Of a stretch of 23,572 bases of DNA, positions 16,160 through 22,897 are shown piece after piece. The DNA lies in assembly GCA_002328825.1 (NCBI GenBank), contig DCWI01000112.1, positions 1-23,572 of the forward strand. The letters are read 5' to 3'. The DNA comes from Nitrospiraceae bacterium UBA2166. Lineage in GTDB: Bacteria > Nitrospirota > Nitrospiria > Nitrospirales > UBA2166. The position numbers and the translations under genes are program-made. The notes below the pieces were generated by a model. It searched no databases. It was not told where the DNA came from and worked only from the letters and a program-made list of their open reading frames with translations. Position 1 is the stretch's first letter. Each line of letters starts with the position of its first letter.

Positions 16160-17371
16160 ATGTCAGATAGTTCCCTGACCCAGTCGGTAATTGAGAGGTA
16201 CGCTAGTGTAGCGCGAAAAGGTGAGCAGCTTTGTGTTCCAGATGGATATGACATGGAAGCTCTCGCCACGTACATTCCTCAGCCGGTATTGCAAATAGCA
16301 AATGGTTGTGGTGTTCCCGTTGGGTTAGGGACTGTCCGCGCTGGTGAAACAGTTCTTGATGTTGGATCTGGAGGAGGAATTGACTGTTTTGAAGCTTCTC
16401 GGTTGACGGGTAAAGATGGTTTTGTCATTGGTGTTGATATGACTGATGAAATGTTAGAGATTGCGCGTAATTCTGCTGCAGCTGTTGCGGTCAATTTGGG
16501 ATATGCACAATCTAATGTGGAGTTTCGCAAAGGTAGAGCTGAAAAACTTCCTGTCGATGACCAAACGATTGATCTGATTATCTCAAATTGCGTGATTAAT
16601 TTGGCTCCGGACAAACAAAGGGTGTTTCAAGAGATATATCGTGCATTGAAAATTGGTGGACGGTTTACTATCTCTGACGTTGTTGCTGACACGTCGATTC
16701 CAAACTATTTGCTGAACGATCAAGAGCGATGGGGTGCATGTCTTTCGGGTGCAATGTATACCCGTGATTATCTTCGAACAATTCGAGCTACGGGTTTTGT
16801 TGGAGTCCATCAGGTTAATGTAGCGCCGTGGGGTACGATTGATGGGGTGCATTTTTCTGCGTTGACGGTAACGGGTTACAAAGTTGCCGCTCCGAATTCC
16901 TTTTTTCCTAATGAAGGGATTTTTTCAGAATATGCTGTGTTCAAAGGGCCGTTCAAGTGGGTTGTTGATGAGTATGGTCAGACGTTTGTTCGTGGTCTTT
17001 GGCGCAAGATTGACCAAAAAACATCTGATTTGTTGCATCTAGAGCCGTTTCGACCCTGGTTTCTGTTTTCCAATGACAAGGTGTTGGGAAAGATGCTGAA
17101 CGATGATGACCCGGAATTGCTGCAGATTCTTCCTGCAGATAAACCGTGTGAGTGGAAGGGAAATTTTGCGACGATGACGAGTTTATTTGAACGGGCTGAG
17201 GATGATGATCATCATCAGTTTGAAAGTGGTGTTCCGATCGAAATTTGTTCGAAAACAGATGATGTGTTGGCGACTTCACAGTATGCACCATTTTTTTATA
17301 TTTTGAATCGTGCGCAACAACCTGTATCTAGTGAGGCTGTCGCTTGTAGTCCAAACGGGGAGTGTTGTTAG
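16160..17371 (+). CDS. arsM: Arsenite S-adenosylmethionine methyltransferase (ArsM)
   Basis: ArsM methylates trivalent arsenic with S-adenosylmethionine in the cytoplasm, yielding methylated and eventually volatile arsenicals. The 403-residue product has SAM motif I VLDVGSGGGIDCF at 65-77 and the acidic GVDMTDEML at 91-99. The three arsenic-binding cysteines expected of the family are Cys50 in NGCGVP, Cys144 in SNCVINL and Cys194 in GACLSG. Residues 240-390 form the ArsM C-terminal domain, and the protein ends with Cys396, Cys402 and Cys403 in ACSPNGECC, a cysteine-rich tail seen in many bacterial ArsM proteins. A strong ribosome site AAGGAGG lies 8 bases before the ATG. The arsR gene follows within a few bases, so the two are almost certainly co-transcribed with the pst genes. 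Enzyme activity is inferred from family motifs. Confidence 0.92.
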   Translation: MSDSSLTQSVIERYASVARKGEQLCVPDGYDMEALATYIPQPVLQIANGCGVPVGLGTVRAGETVLDVGSGGGIDCFEASRLTGKDGFVIGVDMTDEMLEIARNSAAAVAVNLGYAQSNVEFRKGRAEKLPVDDQTIDLIISNCVINLAPDKQRVFQEIYRALKIGGRFTISDVVADTSIPNYLLNDQERWGACLSGAMYTRDYLRTIRATGFVGVHQVNVAPWGTIDGVHFSALTVTGYKVAAPNSFFPNEGIFSEYAVFKGPFKWVVDEYGQTFVRGLWRKIDQKTSDLLHLEPFRPWFLFSNDKVLGKMLNDDDPELLQILPADKPCEWKGNFATMTSLFERAEDDDHHQFESGVPIEICSKTDDVLATSQYAPFFYILNRAQQPVSSEAVACSPNGECC

Positions 17372-17376
17372 CCGGT

Positions 17377-17703
17377 ATGACACGGTCGCTGAGAGCAAAA
17401 CCCGTGCGAAGTTCTAAGGATTGTGCTGGCTTGTTGCGGGCGATGGGGGATGATACACGTCTCCGAATTCTTCGATCATTATTAGATCGTGAAAAGTGTG
17501 TTAACGAGATTGCACATGAACTTAATTTGTCTCAGCCCCATACCTCTCACCACCTGCAAATTTTGAAAAATGCTGGCCTCGTTGAAGGATTACGAGATGG
17601 TCAACGTATTTGTTACCGGCTTCTTCCTGAAATAGGGGAGAGTCTCACTAATCGAGAAAAAAAAGAAATTGATTTAGGATGTTGTCGTATTTCTTTTCCA
17701 TAG
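17377..17703 (+). CDS. arsR: ArsR-family metalloregulatory repressor
   Basis: From the ATG at 17377 the product is 108 residues, typical of ArsR/SmtB repressors, which release DNA when they bind As(III), Sb(III) or another thiophilic metal. The winged helix-turn-helix is clear: CAGLLRAMGDDTRLRILRSL at 16-35, then CVNEIAHELNLSQPHTSHHL at 41-60, and the wing GLRDGQRICYRL. Cysteines at 16, 41, 79 and the C-terminal pair 102-103 in DLGCC are candidate ligands; the classical CVC motif in the DNA-binding helix is absent, so the site probably differs from the E. coli type. The frame opens earlier at a GTG at 17362 overlapping the end of arsM, so an alternative start is possible. It sits between arsM and pstS, which points to arsenic as inducer and to the whole cluster as target. 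Confidence 0.9.
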   Translation: MTRSLRAKPVRSSKDCAGLLRAMGDDTRLRILRSLLDREKCVNEIAHELNLSQPHTSHHLQILKNAGLVEGLRDGQRICYRLLPEIGESLTNREKKEIDLGCCRISFP

Positions 17704-17722
17704 TCTTCTGATTTTGCCCATA

Positions 17723-18571
17723 ATGGTTGTATTTTTAACATCCCTATTCATTGCCGGTTTCCTCAGTGTGGGAGGCTTAATTCCGCATACTGTGGATGCG
17801 CGACAGTCTGTGATAAAAGTTTCGGGCTCATCAACGGTTTTGCCAATTGTGGCACGTGCAGCCGAAGCATTTTCTGCTCATCATCCTGATATACGGGTGC
17901 TGGTAAACCCTGGTGGCTCAGGGGTGGGGGTGAAATCAGTTGGTCATCATCTTGTACACATCGGAATGGTGTCTCGCCGTATTTTAGACGATGAGAAAAT
18001 TGCTCTTCCAAAGGCAGACTTTCGTATTCATGTTATTGGGCGAGATGCTGTAGCTTGTGTGATTTCATCTGAAATTCATGATGCTGGCGTTACCAGTCTG
18101 GCGAAGGAAGATATAAGGAAAATCTATCTTGGGGAAGTGACTAACTGGCGTCAGGTTGGCGGTCCTGATCGTGAGATTATAACCATTGATAAAGAAGCTC
18201 ATCGTGGAACTAGGCATGTGTTCATGGAATATTTTTTTGGAACATCTCAAGTGAAAACACTAGGTGTCGATTTGGTCACTGGTTCAAACAATGAGCAACG
18301 TACTAAGGTCGCTTTAAGTGATACAGCTATTGGCATGCTTTCATATGCGTGGTTGAACAACGATGTTGTTGGTGTAGATATTCGTGATGGAAACGGCATT
18401 CTTGCTCTCACGGATGAAAATGTGAGAAATGGTATTTATCCAATGGTGAGGGATCTTAGTCTGGTGACTGATGGTATGCCTAATGATCTTTCCAGAAAAT
18501 TTATTGCATTTCTTCTCGGTCCGGACGGGCAACGTATTGTTCGCGAAATGGGATATGTGCCTGTGCGATGA
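17723..18571 (+). CDS. pstS: Phosphate ABC transporter substrate-binding protein (PstS-like)
   Basis: From the ATG at 17723 the product is 282 residues with a signal peptide (MVVFLTSLFIAGFLSVGG core, likely cleavage after HTVDA near residue 26). The mature protein starts with the PstS-type strand and loop IKVSGSSTVLPI at 31-42, then NPGGSGVGV at 63-71 and IGMVSRR at 80-86. The second ligand loop reads KEAHRGTRHVF at 157-167, whereas E. coli PstS has an SGT-type loop; the G-T pair is kept but the serine position is arginine. It delivers an oxyanion, probably phosphate, to the membrane permease. A TTG at 17714 is an alternative start. It begins 19 bases after arsR and its stop overlaps the pstC start in ATGA, implying translational coupling. 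The exact anion preference is inferred. Confidence 0.88.
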   Translation: MVVFLTSLFIAGFLSVGGLIPHTVDARQSVIKVSGSSTVLPIVARAAEAFSAHHPDIRVLVNPGGSGVGVKSVGHHLVHIGMVSRRILDDEKIALPKADFRIHVIGRDAVACVISSEIHDAGVTSLAKEDIRKIYLGEVTNWRQVGGPDREIITIDKEAHRGTRHVFMEYFFGTSQVKTLGVDLVTGSNNEQRTKVALSDTAIGMLSYAWLNNDVVGVDIRDGNGILALTDENVRNGIYPMVRDLSLVTDGMPNDLSRKFIAFLLGPDGQRIVREMGYVPVR

Positions 18572-19413
18572 CTCCGTGGTTTCTTGGTATCTCTTTCCTC
18601 ATTTCCTCTTCGCTTGCCGGTATCATACTGGTATTTCTTATTAGCGGTAGCCTTCCAATTTTTGAAAAATATGGGTGGGAATTTATCTTCGGGGAGGAAT
18701 GGTACGTTGGTGAGACCTACGGTGCGTTGCCGATGATTTATGGCACCACCGTCGTTACTGGAATTGCTCTGGGGATTGCATTGCCTCTAGGGATTGGAAC
18801 GGCGGTGGTGACTTCGGAGGTTGTAGGGAGACGAATGAGGTACATCTTGAAATCAGTGATGGAAATCATGGCTGGGGTTCCAGGTATTGTGTACGGTTTG
18901 CTTGGAATGCTATTGGTGACCACATGGATTCGTGATCTATTTGGGCTTGTTGATGGGAACTGTCTTCTCACTGCTGGTCTATTGCTTGGCGTCATGATTC
19001 TTCCTACCGTGATGACTCTTTCTGAAGATGCAATTCACGTTGTGCCGAACTTTTATAGAGAGCAAGCTTACGCTCTTGGGTTGCAGACGCATGAAGTCAT
19101 CATTTATGCAGTATTACCTCAAGCCATTCCTGGAATTTTGGGGGCTATATTTTTAGGCACCACTCGGGCAATGGGAGAAACTGTTGCAGTGATGTTGGTG
19201 ATTGGAAGCCTTGATCGGATTCCAGATCCTTTCTACAACCTGTTTGCTCCTGCTCAGAGTATTGCGTCAAAGATTGGGCGAGAAGCAGCAGAGTCGATTG
19301 GCGTTGGACTCCACTGGAATGCTTTGGTTGCGCTTGGGTTGATTCTGTTTGGCATGGTGATGACATTGACGTGGTTGGCAGAACGGGTAGGTTGGACAGG
19401 AAGGCTCCAATGA
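18568..19413 (+). CDS. pstC: Phosphate ABC transporter permease PstC
   Basis: The 281-residue product is an integral membrane permease with about six helices, the first at about 4-26. The binding-protein-dependent transport EAA-type cytoplasmic loop is REQAYALGLQTHEVIIYAVL at about residues 169-188, followed by PQAIPGILGAIFLGTTRAMG. The segments GVPGIVYGLLG at about 109-119 and RAMGETVAVMLVIGS at about 204-218 are characteristic of PstC and PstA. The start codon lies inside the pstS stop (ATGA), so expression is coupled to pstS. It pairs with PstA to form the transmembrane channel. No fusion or truncation is seen, and the length is in the normal range for the family. Confidence 0.93.
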   Translation: MTPWFLGISFLISSSLAGIILVFLISGSLPIFEKYGWEFIFGEEWYVGETYGALPMIYGTTVVTGIALGIALPLGIGTAVVTSEVVGRRMRYILKSVMEIMAGVPGIVYGLLGMLLVTTWIRDLFGLVDGNCLLTAGLLLGVMILPTVMTLSEDAIHVVPNFYREQAYALGLQTHEVIIYAVLPQAIPGILGAIFLGTTRAMGETVAVMLVIGSLDRIPDPFYNLFAPAQSIASKIGREAAESIGVGLHWNALVALGLILFGMVMTLTWLAERVGWTGRLQ

Positions 19414-19435
19414 GTCAAAACGGAAATCTTTGTCG

Positions 19436-20290
19436 ATGATGACGAGTGTTCGAGGAAGGGGTTTGGTCGGGAGGTTTTGGTTTCTCCTCACAATGCTCAC
19501 AACTGTGCTTAGTGTCATGCTGCTTGTAAGTGTTGTGTCGGTGATGGTGGCAAAGGGAGGAGCGGTGCTGACTTGGGAGTTTTTCTCGCAGCCATCTCGA
19601 TCATTTGGGGCTGAAGGAGGCATCCGGTCGCAGATTATGGGGACATTGATTCTGGCTGTAGGAGCTGGTTTGATCAGTTTGCCAATTGCGTTGGGGACGG
19701 CGCTCTACCAATCAGAATATCTTTCTCTTAGGTTTCAATCTGTTGTGATGCGCTTGATTTACGCCTTGAACGGGGTTCCAACAATTCTGTTTGGTCTCTT
19801 TGGATATCTGGTTTTTGGTTTGTACTTTGGATTGGGAATTTCCTGGCTGAGTGGAGTGTTGATTTTAGCAATGATGATTCTCCCAACGCTCGTTGTGAGC
19901 ATTCGAGAGGCGATTGAGTCGATTCCAGTTCAATACCGCGAAGCAGGGTTGGCATTGGGTATGACCATTCCACAGCTTATTCGAACAGTAATTATCCCCT
20001 ATAGCTTTCATGGAATCGTAACTGGGTTATTGCTTGGTCTTGCTCGAGCAACGGGTGAGACAGCTGCAATCTTGTTTACTGCGACAACGTTTTTTGGAGT
20101 TGATCTGCCTAAATCATTTAATGAACCTGTCACAACCTTGCAGACGCATATTTTGGTTCTTTCGCAAGAAGCAGTACATTTATCGGCGACAAGTGCGGTA
20201 TGGGGATCGGCCTTGACACTCATGGTGTTGGTATTTTGTTTCAGTTCAGGGGCACTTGTAATACGATCGCGTTTTGGGGTGAAAGTCTGA
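19436..20290 (+). CDS. pstA: Phosphate ABC transporter permease PstA
   Basis: The product is about 284 residues with six predicted helices. It carries the PstA-type segments LNGVPTILFGLFGYLVFG, the EAA-type loop YREAGLALGMTIPQLIRTVI and GLARATGETAAILFTA, which mark the inner-membrane permease of the Pst complex. The ATG at 19436 follows pstC by 22 bases; an in-frame TTG at 19430 and an ATG at 19439 are alternatives, and none has a strong ribosome site. An out-of-frame ATG overlapping the pstC stop opens only ten codons and may aid translational coupling. PstA and PstC are separate genes here, as in the standard phosphate system, which argues against single-permease tungstate or molybdate transporters. 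Confidence 0.92.
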   Translation: MMTSVRGRGLVGRFWFLLTMLTTVLSVMLLVSVVSVMVAKGGAVLTWEFFSQPSRSFGAEGGIRSQIMGTLILAVGAGLISLPIALGTALYQSEYLSLRFQSVVMRLIYALNGVPTILFGLFGYLVFGLYFGLGISWLSGVLILAMMILPTLVVSIREAIESIPVQYREAGLALGMTIPQLIRTVIIPYSFHGIVTGLLLGLARATGETAAILFTATTFFGVDLPKSFNEPVTTLQTHILVLSQEAVHLSATSAVWGSALTLMVLVFCFSSGALVIRSRFGVKV

Positions 20291-20292
20291 GA

Positions 20293-21069
20293 ATGGATTG
20301 TCCTTCTGATACAGTATTTATACTGGAGGATGTGAACCTGTTCTTTGGGTCAGTTCCTATACTCACCGATGTAAATATTACGATTCGGCAACGGAGTATT
20401 ACTAGTATTATCGGTCCATCAGGGAGCGGAAAATCAACATTGTTGCGGACACTCAATCGATTAAATGACCATTATCCGACGTTTCGATGTACAGGGTTGG
20501 TATCGTATTGCGGGAATAGTATTTATGACAATAGAAATGGGTCAGTGGATGTTTCGAGATTACGACAGGATATTGGGATGGTTTTTCAAAAGCCGTGTCT
20601 GTTTCCCACTAGTATTTACGAGAACGTATTGTTCGGAGTAAAGCGCTTGAAGTTGCGACCAAAAAGTGAATTTTACGAAATAGCAGAAACGATGTTGCGA
20701 GCCGTATTCTTGTGGGATGAAGTTAAAGATAGACTGAAGCATTCGGCCAACGAGTTATCTCAAGGACAACAACAGCGATTATCTCTTGCGCGTGCGCTGG
20801 CATGTGAACCCAAGGTGCTTCTACTTGATGAACCCACCGCGTCATTGGATCCAAAGTCTTCAGAGGCGATTGAATCCCTTATCCTAAAACTAGGGACTCG
20901 ACTAACTGTGATTTTTGTGACACATCATCTTGAACAGGCCAAGCAATTATCTGAGACAGTCATTTTTCTCAGTGATGGCTGTGTCTGTGAATGGGGTGGA
21001 GTTGATGCAATATTTTCTTGTCCAGACAAGATAATGACGCAACAATATCTTGCTGGACACGCCTCATAA
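20293..21069 (+). CDS. pstB: Phosphate ABC transporter ATP-binding protein PstB
   Basis: From the ATG at 20293, two bases after the pstA stop, the product is 258 residues, the usual PstB length; the open frame extends upstream to 20200 but that part overlaps pstA and lacks ATPase features. It has Walker A GPSGSGKS at 41-48 followed by the PstB-like LLRTLNRLND, the Q-loop region IGMVFQKPCLFPTSIYENV with Gln99, the ABC signature LSQGQ at 155-159, Walker B VLLLDEP at 175-181 and the switch His211. The signature has Gln where most PstB proteins have LSGGQ, and Walker B continues TASLDP rather than the common SALDP. It powers phosphate import in the cytoplasm and is the last gene of the ars-pst cluster. 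Confidence 0.92.
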   Translation: MDCPSDTVFILEDVNLFFGSVPILTDVNITIRQRSITSIIGPSGSGKSTLLRTLNRLNDHYPTFRCTGLVSYCGNSIYDNRNGSVDVSRLRQDIGMVFQKPCLFPTSIYENVLFGVKRLKLRPKSEFYEIAETMLRAVFLWDEVKDRLKHSANELSQGQQQRLSLARALACEPKVLLLDEPTASLDPKSSEAIESLILKLGTRLTVIFVTHHLEQAKQLSETVIFLSDGCVCEWGGVDAIFSCPDKIMTQQYLAGHAS

Positions 21070-21085
21070 TATGTGTTAGCTTCCA

Positions 21086-21099
21086 CCCGTTTTTACGGG
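21086..21099 (+). terminator. Weak hairpin after pstB
   Basis: CCCGT at 21086-21090 and ACGGG at 21095-21099 pair perfectly around a TTTT loop, 16 bases after the pstB stop and 38 bases before the tRNA genes. No T-run follows, so it is at most a weak or factor-dependent terminator. Confidence 0.35.
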
Positions 21100-21137
21100 G
21101 CTATATCCGTCGCGACAGAGTGTATATTGCACGTTAT

Positions 21138-21215
21138 GCGCCTGTAGCTCAGCTCGGATAGAGCAATGGCCTCCGAAGCCATGTGTCGGGGGTTCAAATC
21201 CCTCCAGGCGCGCCA
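21138..21215 (+). tRNA. tRNA-Arg (anticodon CCG)
   Basis: A full cloverleaf can be drawn. The acceptor stem is GCGCCTG with CAGGCGC, the D stem is GCTC/GAGC, the anticodon stem is ATGGC/GCCAT with loop CTCCGAA, and the T arm GGGGG-TTCAAAT-CCCTC has one G-T pair. The anticodon CCG reads the arginine codon CGG. The discriminator is G, and the CCA end is encoded at 21213-21215. It lies 68 bases after pstB and 4 bases before a tRNA-Lys, so the two tRNAs are probably made as one precursor. Confidence 0.96.
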
Positions 21216-21219
21216 GAGT

Positions 21220-21295
<76 letters not shown>

Positions 21296-21301
21296 CTGTG
21301 G

Positions 21302-21323
21302 ATGATTTTCACAATCATGTGAA
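21302..21323 (+). repeat. Overlapping inverted repeats after the tRNA pair
   Basis: ATGATT (21302-21307) pairs with AATCAT (21313-21318), and alternatively TTCAC (21308-21312) pairs with GTGAA (21319-21323). The two hairpins share bases and exclude each other. No T-run follows. It could help end or process the tRNA transcript, but the evidence is only the pairing. Confidence 0.3.
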
Positions 21324-21394
21324 TTATCGCATCGGCTGCTTCTATGTTAGTGCATCTTTGTGATGGGTCAAAGGGTCAAAAAGGAGGGGGCTCT

Positions 21395-21613
21395 GTGTGG
21401 CGTTATCCTTGGAGTTACTGCTTGTTTCTGTGTACAGGAGCGGGATGGTTATCCATATATATTAAGTTTCCTTTCGACTTGAGTAGCCTGCCTCCTGATG
21501 ATACTTTTAGTCTGATAGGTGCTTGGATCGCCCTTGTGTTTGCGGTTGGTGGAGTAGCGTTGGCACCTATTGTGTTTATGTTTGAGTTTGTTGCTGTTCG
21601 CAATAAGGACTAA
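21395..21613 (+). CDS. Small two-helix membrane protein of unknown function
   Basis: A strong ribosome site AAGGAGGGGG at 21381-21390 lies four bases before a GTG at 21395. From there the product has 72 residues; the frame is open back to an ATG at 21344, but that start has no ribosome site. Two hydrophobic segments are visible: CLFLCTGAGWLSIYI at about 9-23, and IGAWIALVFAVGGVALAPIVFMF at about 40-62, separated by a proline- and aspartate-rich loop (LSSLPPDDTF). I do not recognise the family. The gene lies alone between the tRNA pair and aroC. A direct repeat GGGTCAAA occurs twice in tandem just before the ribosome site. The good initiation signal is the main reason to call it a gene. Confidence 0.6.
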   Translation: MWRYPWSYCLFLCTGAGWLSIYIKFPFDLSSLPPDDTFSLIGAWIALVFAVGGVALAPIVFMFEFVAVRNKD

Positions 21614-21704
21614 ATGGGAACGAAGATAATGCTATATAGTGTCCAATTGCAAACCATTTTATAATGTTGATTGCTGACTCTCAATCTCTATCATCGCTTT
21701 TCTA

Positions 21705-22820
21705 ATGCCTGGTAATACGATTGGAAAGCTCTTCACCGTAACCACTTTTGGCGAGAGCCATGGATTGGCACTTGGCTGTATTGTGGATGGTTGTCCTCCT
21801 GGAATCGAACTCTCTTCCGAGGATATCCAGCCCGATCTTGATCGTCGGAAACCTGGACAGAATTTATATCAAAGTCACCGTCGCGAATCCGACGTGGTGA
21901 AAATTTTATCTGGGGTTTTCCAAGGAAAGACGACTGGAACGCCACTTGGACTTATTATTGAAAATACTGATGCTCGATCATCGGATTATGATGAATTGGA
22001 GCATAAGTTTCGTCCTGGGCATGCGGATTACACTTATCAACAAAAATATGGTATTCGCGATCATCGTGGGGGAGGGCGTTCCTCTGCCCGTGAAACGGCC
22101 ATGCGTGTTGCCGCAGGAGCAATTGCCAAGAAGTACTTGAGGGAAAAAGTTGGAATAAAAATTCGTGGATATGTTTCGCAACTTGGATCTATTGTCCCCA
22201 AACAATTTGATTGGGATGAGGTCAATCGGAACGACTTTTTCTTTCCAGATGCCCAGAAGGTTGAGGCATTGGCCTCCTTCATTAATGATTTGCGTAAAGA
22301 AGGGAATTCGGTGGGTGCGAAAGTAACTGTTGTTGCAGAAGGCGTACCGCCTGGACTTGGCGAACCTGTCTTTGACAAGTTGGATGCTGATATTGCGTAT
22401 GCAATGATGAGTATCAATGCCGTTAAGAGTGTTGAGATAGGTTCAGGGTCCTGTGTGGTTGTGCAGAAGGGAACCGATCATCGTGATGAGATGACGCATG
22501 AAGGATTTCTTTCCAATGATGCTGGGGGAACTCTGGGTGGAATCTCTTCTGGACAGCCTATTGTAACGCATGTATCGTTCAAGCCAACGTCAAGCATTCG
22601 GCTTCCTGGACGCACTATTGATCGTGATGGTCACGATACCACCATTGTTACTACAGGGAGACACGATCCTTGTGTTGGGATTCGTGGTACACCTATTGTT
22701 GAAGCCATGTTAGCGTTGGTGCTCATGGATCATGTATTGCGACATCGAGCTCAAAATCTTGATGTGCAGCAACCCACTCCCATTATTCCGGCAGGTTCTG
22801 GTGAGAGTATGATGCCCTAG
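21705..22820 (+). CDS. aroC: Chorismate synthase
   Basis: AroC catalyses the last step of the shikimate pathway, converting 5-enolpyruvylshikimate 3-phosphate to chorismate with reduced FMN as cofactor, in the cytoplasm. The 371-residue product is of normal length. Signatures seen are FGESHG at 15-20, DLDRRKPGQ near 44-52, the central block RPGHADYTYQQKYGIRDHRG at about 103-122 followed by GGRSSARETAMRVAAGA, and the C-terminal segment THVSFKPTSSI with later GRHDPCVGIRGTPIVEAM. The histidines in GESHG and RPGHAD correspond to family catalytic residues. The ATG at 21705 has no obvious ribosome site but is well placed for the family's N-terminus. A nucleotidyltransferase gene begins 77 bases downstream on the same strand. 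Confidence 0.97.
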   Translation: MPGNTIGKLFTVTTFGESHGLALGCIVDGCPPGIELSSEDIQPDLDRRKPGQNLYQSHRRESDVVKILSGVFQGKTTGTPLGLIIENTDARSSDYDELEHKFRPGHADYTYQQKYGIRDHRGGGRSSARETAMRVAAGAIAKKYLREKVGIKIRGYVSQLGSIVPKQFDWDEVNRNDFFFPDAQKVEALASFINDLRKEGNSVGAKVTVVAEGVPPGLGEPVFDKLDADIAYAMMSINAVKSVEIGSGSCVVVQKGTDHRDEMTHEGFLSNDAGGTLGGISSGQPIVTHVSFKPTSSIRLPGRTIDRDGHDTTIVTTGRHDPCVGIRGTPIVEAMLALVLMDHVLRHRAQNLDVQQPTPIIPAGSGESMMP

Positions 22821-22897
22821 CGTCTTTTTCCTGTTGTAGTAATCGTCAGCGTTAGACTCTAGTGGAATATACGTCAGAAAGCGGAGCAAGGGTGTAG

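Noticed and set aside
20200..20292. Upstream extension of pstB into pstA
   Set aside because: It overlaps pstA in another frame, and the ATG at 20293 gives normal PstB length directly after the pstA stop.
17714..21069. Tungstate or molybdate transporter instead of Pst
   Set aside because: Two distinct PstC- and PstA-type permeases and a PstB-like ATPase fit the phosphate system; Tup and Mod systems use a single permease.
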